From the NCBI GenBank assembly GCA_030150265.1, contig JASLGG010000003.1:1-64000 (forward strand): DNA of 64,000 bases. Direction: 5' to 3'. Below the pieces are notes generated by a model. It saw nothing but the letters and a program-made list of their open reading frames with translations. It did not search any database and was not told the origin of the DNA. Numbering within the stretch: position 1 is the stretch's first letter; each line of letters begins with the position of its first letter. Source of the DNA: Protaetiibacter sp. (GTDB lineage: Bacteria > Actinomycetota > Actinomycetes > Actinomycetales > Microbacteriaceae). Positions 58,460-64,000 of this stretch are shown one piece after another. The position numbers and the translations under genes were made by a program.

Positions 58460-58799
58460 ATCGTCTCCGTGTCTCGTCAGGGCACCGGGGGTGCGCCGTC
58501 TCTCGAAGCTACCCGTCGATCCGCGATGCCGGACATGACGGTTCCAGCACACCCCCTGGACGATCCGCCTGCCCGATCGACGAGACACCGCCCGTGTTCC
58601 GGGGCGAGCAGCCCTCATGGCGGGACGATCGACCTCGCGACGCCGAACTCTCCCGTCGCGCCTGAGGCGGGCTCCAGCAGCAGCGGATCGTCCATCCGGA
58701 TCGGCGGAACCCACCTTCTGCGCGGCGCGCGGCGACGCCTATCGTCGAGGCACCCGGGAGCGACACCTGGGCTCCCGCGTGAACGCACAAGGGAGTGAC
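58460..58799. promoter_or_regulatory. Divergent intergenic region between two GH97 genes with GGACGATC repeats
   Basis: This 340-base region contains no gene I can support. It has GGACGATC at 58558-58565 and 58623-58630 and its inverse GATCGTCC at 58686-58693. The outer two form an 11-base inverted repeat GGACGATCCGC (58558-58568) and GCGGATCGTCC (58683-58693). These are candidate operators for the sugar-locus regulator. The secreted GH97 ribosome binding site AAGGGAGTGAC lies at the right end. Confidence 0.5.
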
Positions 58800-61433
58800 A
58801 TGAAAGCCAGCCAGCACCACCGACGCCGGCGCACGATCGCGCTGGCGGGGGCCGCGGCCCTCGCCCTCGGCCTGTCCCTGCTGACCGCGAGCCCCGCGGC
58901 AGCGCTCGTGACCCACACCATCACCTCGCCCAACGGCCTCGTGCAGCTCATCGTCACCGATCAGGCGAGCGGCGCGCTCACCTACCGGGTCACCGCGAAC
59001 GGCACCACGATCCTCGACGACTCCCCGCTCGGCATCGCGTCGAGCGCGGTGGACTTCACCTCGGGCCTCAGCTACACGGGCGAGACGCGGCAGATCATCA
59101 CCGAGACCTACAGCCTCCCCGGGGGGACCGACGCGAGCTATCTCAACGACGGCCGCGAGATGACGCTCAGCTACGCCAAGTCCGGGGCGACGGTGCAGCT
59201 CATCGCCCGCGCCTACAACGACGGGGTCGCGTTCCGGTACCGCATCCCGGGCAGCGGCACCGTGAGCATCACGAACGAGACCACCGGCTTCCGCCTCCCC
59301 ACCGGAACCGGGGGCTGGGCGGCTCCGTGGAACGGCAACTACGAGCAGGACTACATCTACCGCAATGCGGCCGGACTGAACTCCGGCACGAACCTCACGA
59401 TGCCGCTCCTCGCCTCCATCAACAACAACGCCTACTTCGCGCTCATCAGCGAGGCGAACGTGTACAACGCGAACGCGAGCTACGCGCCGTCGATGCTCAA
59501 GGGCGACGGCCTGGGCACGGGGCTGCTCAAGCTCGCCCGGACGCCCGACCAGGCGTTCCCGATGTCGTCGCCCTATCCGTTCCAGACCCCGTGGCGGGTC
59601 GTCATCGTGGCCGGCAACCTCGACGTGCTCTACAACTCCGACCTCGTGCAGAACCTCAACCCGCCCGCCGCGAGCACCCCCAGCTGGGTGAAGCCGGGGC
59701 GCGCGGCCTGGTCGTGGTACACGGACGAGGACAGCGCATCCGACCTCGACAAGCAGAAGCAGCTCGTCGACTTCGCGGCCTCGATGGGCTTCGAGTACAT
59801 CACGGTCGACTGCTGCTACAACCGCTCCGTCGACCTTCCCGCCATCTCGGCCTACGCGGCGCAGAAGGGCGTCAAGGTGTTCGCGTGGGTGACCGCCTCG
59901 CCGTTCGCGACACCCGCGGATGCCGACGCCCTCATGGCGGAGCACGCGAGCTACGGCGTGGCGGGCCTCAAGGTCGACTTCTTCCTCAACGACTCGCAGG
60001 CCGTGCAGCAGTGGTATCAGTCCATCGGCGACGCCGCGGGCGCGCATCATCTGATGCTCGACCTCCACGGCAGCACCAAGCCGGGCGGCGAGAACCGCAC
60101 CTGGCCGTGGGTGCTGACCTCCGAGGCGGTAGCCGGCACCGAGCACTACAAGTACCCGCCGCCCACCTCGGCCCGCGCGGATGTGACCTATCCGTTCACT
60201 CGCGGCCCGCTCGGCAGCATGGACTACACGCCGGCGATGCTCTCGCAGAACAACGCGGTGCTGACCCAGTCGCACGTGCTGGCGCAGGCCATCGTGTTCA
60301 GCTCGGGGATGATCAACTACGCCGACTCGGCGGCCGCCTACGAGCAGTGGCCGGGACGCCACCTCATGCGGGCGATCCCCACCACCTGGGACGAGTCGAA
60401 GGTCGTCGAGGGCTTCCCGGGTGATCACATCACGCTCGCCCGGCGCTCCGGCAGCGACTGGTTCATCGGCGCGATGACCTCGCCCGCGCGCACGGCATCC
60501 GTGCCGCTGACGTTCCTCGGCTCGGGCAGCTACACCGCCACGATCTTCGCCGACGACGCCTACGGACGGCTCGGGGTCTCCACCCAGACGGTCACGAGCG
60601 CGACCACGCTGTCGCTGCCGATGATCGCCACGGGCGGCGTGTCGGTGCACATCTCGAAGACGCCGCTGCCGCAGATCGGCTCGGGCGACACCCGCTACGA
60701 GGCGGAGGCGGCGGCGAACACCCTGTCGGGCGCCGCGGCCGCTCAGGCCTGTCGCGGCTGCTCGATCGGCTGGAAGGTCGGCAACGTGGGCTCCGGCGGG
60801 GCGGTGCAGTTCAACAACGTCACCGCGACGACGACGGGCACGCACCGCATGACCTTCACCTACACCTCGGCCGACCCGCGCTCGGTGCGCATCACCGTCA
60901 ACGGCACGGTCCTCGGCACCGAGAGCCTGCCGGACTCGGGGGGCTGGGAGTACGTGGGCAAGTGGTCGGTCGACGTGCCGCTCGTGGCGGGCTCCAACAC
61001 GATCCGCTTCGACAACCCGAGCGCCTACGCGCCCGACATCGACGCCCTCACGATCGCGCGCAGCACCGAGGCGGAGGCCTCCGGCAACACGCTCGCCGGA
61101 GGGGCCTCGACGGCGAGCTGCGCGGGATGCTCGGGCGGCTCGTACGTGCAGAACCTGCACGGTGCCCGCTCCCTGACGGTGAACGGCCTCACCGCGGCGT
61201 CGACCGGCAACCACACGGTGCGCGTCGACTATGCGAGCGCGACCGACCAGACGATCCAGTACTCCGTCAACGGCGGCCCGGCGATCACGCTCACCTTGCC
61301 GGCGACCGGATCCGGGACCGCCGTCGCGACCCGCACGATCGGGGTGGGTCTCGCATCCGGGACCAACACGATCGCGTTCACGGGGGCCTCGGCCGCCGCG
61401 GTCGGGATCGATCGCGTCACCGTGGTGCGCTGA
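58800..61433 (+). CDS. Secreted GH97 glycosidase with two C-terminal carbohydrate-binding modules
   Basis: The 877-residue exported enzyme has a signal peptide (residues 1-36, cleavage near SPAAA-LV) and a GH97 N-terminal domain (38-290). The catalytic barrel (KPGRAAWSWYTDEDSAS; GLKVDFFLND with D393; GSTKPGGENRTWPW) follows, then two CBM35/CBM6-like modules (about 631-753 and 755-877; TRYEAEAAANTL..., TEAEASGNTL...). It probably removes alpha-linked sugars from polysaccharides outside the cell and feeds the adjacent transporter. ATG 58800 has AAGGGAGTGAC. Divergent from the intracellular GH97. Confidence 0.9.
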   Translation: MKASQHHRRRRTIALAGAAALALGLSLLTASPAAALVTHTITSPNGLVQLIVTDQASGALTYRVTANGTTILDDSPLGIASSAVDFTSGLSYTGETRQIITETYSLPGGTDASYLNDGREMTLSYAKSGATVQLIARAYNDGVAFRYRIPGSGTVSITNETTGFRLPTGTGGWAAPWNGNYEQDYIYRNAAGLNSGTNLTMPLLASINNNAYFALISEANVYNANASYAPSMLKGDGLGTGLLKLARTPDQAFPMSSPYPFQTPWRVVIVAGNLDVLYNSDLVQNLNPPAASTPSWVKPGRAAWSWYTDEDSASDLDKQKQLVDFAASMGFEYITVDCCYNRSVDLPAISAYAAQKGVKVFAWVTASPFATPADADALMAEHASYGVAGLKVDFFLNDSQAVQQWYQSIGDAAGAHHLMLDLHGSTKPGGENRTWPWVLTSEAVAGTEHYKYPPPTSARADVTYPFTRGPLGSMDYTPAMLSQNNAVLTQSHVLAQAIVFSSGMINYADSAAAYEQWPGRHLMRAIPTTWDESKVVEGFPGDHITLARRSGSDWFIGAMTSPARTASVPLTFLGSGSYTATIFADDAYGRLGVSTQTVTSATTLSLPMIATGGVSVHISKTPLPQIGSGDTRYEAEAAANTLSGAAAAQACRGCSIGWKVGNVGSGGAVQFNNVTATTTGTHRMTFTYTSADPRSVRITVNGTVLGTESLPDSGGWEYVGKWSVDVPLVAGSNTIRFDNPSAYAPDIDALTIARSTEAEASGNTLAGGASTASCAGCSGGSYVQNLHGARSLTVNGLTAASTGNHTVRVDYASATDQTIQYSVNGGPAITLTLPATGSGTAVATRTIGVGLASGTNTIAFTGASAAAVGIDRVTVVR

Positions 61434-61448
61434 TCGGAGGTGCGGGGT

Positions 61449-61466
61449 CGCCCGGTGCGCCGGGCG
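61449..61466. terminator. Hairpin between convergent genes
   Basis: CGCCCGG (61449-61455) and CCGGGCG (61460-61466) form a seven-base perfect stem with TGCG loop, just after the secreted GH97 stop and before the convergent nitroreductase gene. A bidirectional terminator is possible; no U tract is present. Confidence 0.45.
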
Positions 61467-61483
61467 GCTCCGCATCGCCGCCG

Positions 61484-61891
61484 TCAGCGCCGCCGCAGCT
61501 CCACGACCGGGATCATTCGGCTCGTGCGCTGCTCGTACTGACCGAATGCGGGGCTGCGCTCGAGGAACCGCGCCCACGCGGCATCCCGCTCGGCACCCTC
61601 GAGCGCGACCGCGTGCACGGCCACCTCGCCCTCGTCGGGCGTCTCGATCACGACATCCGGATGGGCGAGCAGGTTGCCGAACCACGCCGGGTTCTCGGGC
61701 GCGCCGCCCTTCGACGCCGCGATGAGCCAGCCCGCATCGCTCGGGATCGCCATGACCGGCGAGACGCGCTCGATGCCCGTGCGCACGCCGCGGTGGTGCA
61801 CGAGCACGAGGCTGCGGCCGAAGCCGGCCGCCTCGACGGTGCCGCCGTTGGCGCGGAACTCGGCGATGATGCGCTCGTTGAAGTCGGACAC
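61484..61891 (-). CDS. F420-type nitroreductase-family (DDN-like) protein
   Basis: The 135-residue protein has the DDN/PNPOx-like split barrel pattern (FNERIIAEFRANGGTVEAAGFGRSLVLVHHRGVRTG; IAASKGGAPENPAWFGNLLAHPDVVIET), typical of actinobacterial deazaflavin (F420)-dependent reductases. It may reduce nitro or quinone-type compounds; the substrate is unknown. GTG 61891 follows GGAGCCATCC. Confidence 0.85.
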   Translation of the reverse strand: MSDFNERIIAEFRANGGTVEAAGFGRSLVLVHHRGVRTGIERVSPVMAIPSDAGWLIAASKGGAPENPAWFGNLLAHPDVVIETPDEGEVAVHAVALEGAERDAAWARFLERSPAFGQYEQRTSRMIPVVELRRR

Positions 61892-61991
61892 GGATGGCTC
61901 CTCTGCGGGTGACGGGCACGCGACGCGGCCCCCTCCGAGCGTAGGCGGATGAGGCGGTCGCGCGCCGGATCTCACCGCTCGCGCGGTCGGG

Positions 61992-64000
61992 TCACGCCCG
62001 GCGTCGCACCAGTCGGCGTGCGATCAGGGCGCCGACTCCCGCGAGCAGCGCGACCGCACCGCCGAGCAGCCAGGGCTGCGCGTCCGCGCCCGTGGAGGCG
62101 AGCCCGCCGGCGGGGCGCGGAGCGGGTGCCGCCGCGACGGTCAGCGCCCGCGAGGCGAGCACGGTGCCCGGGGCGGAGACCGCGGCGATCGTCAGGGTGT
62201 GGGCGCCCGCCGGCGTGCTCGCCGGGATGGTGCCGGTCAGGGCGAGCGTGCCGTCGGGTCGCGAGGCGGCGCGTCCGAGCTCGACCGGGTCGGAGTGCAG
62301 CGTCACCACGTACTCGGCGCCCGGCGTGAGCCCGCTCGCCGTCACCGTGATCCGGTTCCCCGCCGTCACCGACGAGGTGGGCGAGCTCAGCACGACCTCG
62401 GGATCGGTCGGCATTCCGCCCCCGTCGAGATCGACGGGGAGCGTGCCCGCCCACAGCGAGTGGCCGAAGCGGTTGCCGTCGTCGGCCCACAGCACCTGGC
62501 GCATCCCGTCGACCGCGGTCGAGGCGGGAGCCACGGCGAAGCCCTCGAGGTTGTAGTTGGGCAGGCCGGTGGGGCGGGCGAAGGTGCGCTCCACCGCGAA
62601 GCGGCCATCCGATCCGATGCCGAGCAGGGTGGTCGCGTTGCCGCAGGTGTTGTCGCAGTGCGCCCAGATGCCGCCGAGGTCGGCGTCGAAGGAGGCGTCC
62701 ATGATCCCCACGAGCCCGCTCGCGACATCCGCGAGGCGCACGTAGCTGTGGTCGGCGTTCAGCACGTACGCGCGCAGGTGGCCCGTCTTCTCGACCGCCC
62801 CGAAGAACAGGCCGCCCGCGACCTTGCCGGGGTAGTCGGCCGGGTCGTACAGGGCGCCGGCGTCGGTGCGGAAGCCCGCCGAGGTCAGGAACGAGTCGGG
62901 AACGTAGGCGACGCCCTCGAAGCCGAGGTTCGCATCCGCCGCATCGCTCGGCGCGAAGCCGAGGTCGGCGGTCAGCACCCACTGGTCGGTGGCCGAGAGC
63001 GTGGTGGCCGGAGTCGTCGGATCGAAGCGCAGGATCGAGTCGAGCGGCACGTTCGAGGCCGCGTTGTCGCGCTCGGTGGTGATGTAGAGCGCGCCGTCGG
63101 GACCGACCGCGATGCCCTCGGAGTCGGGCAGGCCCGTGCCGCCCGGGAAGCGGATGTCCTTGCCGTCCGCCCAGCCGTTCGCGGTGTCCTTCACCCAGCT
63201 GCCGCCGGAATCGACGAGCCGCCAGACGTGGCTCTTGTTCTTCACGGCGTAGAGCACGTTCGGGTCGTTCGGGTCGAACGCGAGGCCGCTGAGGTCCTGG
63301 CCCGACTCGGTGGTCACCCACGCGCACAGCGCGTCGATCGTGACGGGCGTGGCGCTGCCGGGCCAGGCCACCGCGCCCGCGGGCACGGTGCCCGGAGCGG
63401 TGCCCGAGTCCTCCGTCTGGCACGGAGCCTCCGGGCCGGAGCCGCCGGTCAGCGGGGGCACGCCGGTCGCGCAGGCGGCGTCGTTGGAGGCGCCGAAGCT
63501 CGCCGTGGTCACCTCGAGCCAGGTCTCCTCGCCGTCGAGGCAGCGCGCGAGCGACCGGTAGGCGTGGTCGGCGTTGACGGTCTCGTCGTACCCGGCCTGC
63601 CCGGCGGTCCACTCGATCTGGTCGACCAGCGTTCCGTCCGGGGTGTAGATCTTCACGGCGTCGCCGCCGCTGCCGAGCCCCTTGGTCGACTGGAATACAC
63701 CGAAGCCGCCCGCCGGGATCGCGGTGGCGAGCACGCCGCCCACGTAGAGGGCGCCCGTGAAGTCGGTCGCGGAGGAGGCCGCGCCGCTGTCGGTCTGCTT
63801 CCAGCCGGTCACGTCGACCGTGTGGCTGCCCGTGTTGTAGAGCTCGACCGCGTCGCGGATGCCGGGCACCGGGGCGAAGCCGATGCCGTCGTTGTCGGAG
63901 GTGACCTCGTTGATCACGATGTCGGCCCAGTTCGGGTCGACCGTCGGGGTGGTGCCGCCACCGCCGCCGGTCGAGGTGCGCACGAACGCGGGCGTGTGGA
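61992..64000 (-). CDS. Wall-anchored lamin-tail/phytase-like protein, 5' end outside the window
   Basis: The reading frame is open past the right edge, so the N terminus is missing; at least 669 codons are present. In order it has a Gly/Thr-rich linker and a lamin-tail domain (WADIVINEVTSDNDGIGFAPVPGIRDAVELYNTG). An esterase-like or 3-phytase-like beta-propeller (LSGLAFDPNDPNVLYAVKN, DSEGIAVGPDGALYITTE) and a bacterial Ig-like domain follow. The C-terminal sorting signal GLASTGADAQPWLLGG, a membrane helix and RRLVRRRA end it. LASTG is a LAXTG motif, read by class E sortases in high-GC actinobacteria. It probably acts at the cell wall. Confidence 0.8.
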   Translation of the reverse strand, partial: HTPAFVRTSTGGGGGTTPTVDPNWADIVINEVTSDNDGIGFAPVPGIRDAVELYNTGSHTVDVTGWKQTDSGAASSATDFTGALYVGGVLATAIPAGGFGVFQSTKGLGSGGDAVKIYTPDGTLVDQIEWTAGQAGYDETVNADHAYRSLARCLDGEETWLEVTTASFGASNDAACATGVPPLTGGSGPEAPCQTEDSGTAPGTVPAGAVAWPGSATPVTIDALCAWVTTESGQDLSGLAFDPNDPNVLYAVKNKSHVWRLVDSGGSWVKDTANGWADGKDIRFPGGTGLPDSEGIAVGPDGALYITTERDNAASNVPLDSILRFDPTTPATTLSATDQWVLTADLGFAPSDAADANLGFEGVAYVPDSFLTSAGFRTDAGALYDPADYPGKVAGGLFFGAVEKTGHLRAYVLNADHSYVRLADVASGLVGIMDASFDADLGGIWAHCDNTCGNATTLLGIGSDGRFAVERTFARPTGLPNYNLEGFAVAPASTAVDGMRQVLWADDGNRFGHSLWAGTLPVDLDGGGMPTDPEVVLSSPTSSVTAGNRITVTASGLTPGAEYVVTLHSDPVELGRAASRPDGTLALTGTIPASTPAGAHTLTIAAVSAPGTVLASRALTVAAAPAPRPAGGLASTGADAQPWLLGGAVALLAGVGALIARRLVRRRA

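Noticed and set aside
1..64000. tRNA, rRNA, riboswitch, phage or insertion sequence
   Set aside because: I looked for rRNA/tRNA-like segments, terminal inverted repeats and transposase or integrase genes and saw none. A covariance-model scan (tRNA, Rfam) would be needed to exclude small RNAs.

Overview
This 64 kb window is one continuous stretch of a high-GC Gram-positive chromosome. The very high GC content, the frequent GTG starts, the many start/stop overlaps (ATGA, GTGA), and the abundant GGATGC/GCATCC hexamers suggest an actinobacterium. A DtxR/IdeR-type iron box, a RamB-like regulator and a possible LAXTG sortase substrate fit this. Family Microbacteriaceae is my inference, not proven here. 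I found no rRNA, tRNA, CRISPR array, phage or insertion sequence. The window looks like ordinary chromosome carrying several accessory metabolic loci.

Layout. 1-1.2 kb: the 5' two thirds or less of a class I ribonucleotide reductase large-subunit gene (minus strand), with a pair of NrdR boxes and a cluster of DnaA boxes in its promoter region. 1.5-5.4 kb: an MFS transporter and a large LuxR-type ATPase regulator. 5.4-12.2 kb: a surface-polysaccharide group made of a GT2 glycosyltransferase, a nucleotide-sugar dehydrogenase, a sugar epimerase, a polysaccharide deacetylase with a (Gly-Thr)42 linker, and a lipoprotein. 12.2-20.9 kb: housekeeping and stress genes, including an aldo/keto reductase, a hydrolase, a DUF4349 lipoprotein, an MpaB-like oxygenase, an FMN reductase, an iron-regulated siderophore-interacting protein, an OhrR-like regulator and a PadR/membrane-protein pair. 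20.9-27.3 kb: carbon metabolism, with lactate dehydrogenase and its GntR regulator, the gluconeogenic pair pckG-glpX, and a divergent RamB/ScfR-type regulator.

27.3-28.5 kb holds two toxin-antitoxin pairs (RelBE-like, FitAB/VapBC-like). 28.7-34.6 kb is a six-gene operon (livJ, amidohydrolase, livG, livF, livH, livM) in which every junction overlaps. It probably imports and hydrolyses an amide or peptide-like compound under a divergent Lrp regulator. 35.3-36.5 kb has a DUF2442/DUF4160 remnant and a membrane protein. 37.3-41.5 kb is a candidate zinc locus: ZnuA on one strand and, across a Zur-like box, a YraQ-type permease, a TIGR03943-like protein and a propeller-like protein on the other. 41.5-45.7 kb has two lipoproteins and TetR and MarR regulators with palindromic operator candidates.

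45.8-61.4 kb is a large alpha-galactoside-type utilisation locus. It has a DUF5107/TPR protein, an AraC regulator, an aldose epimerase, a GH36 alpha-galactosidase, a sugar ABC importer (binding protein and two permeases, no ATPase), a cytoplasmic GH97 with an NPCBM-like tail, and a divergent secreted GH97 with two carbohydrate-binding modules. The window closes with an F420-type nitroreductase-family protein and the C-terminal part of a wall-anchored lamin-tail/phytase-like protein that runs off the right edge.

A recurring architectural feature is a TANNNT -10 hexamer placed 6-7 bases before the start codon with no Shine-Dalgarno, seen at about a dozen genes and pointing to many leaderless transcripts. 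Genes inside operons mostly use good GGAGG-type ribosome binding sites.
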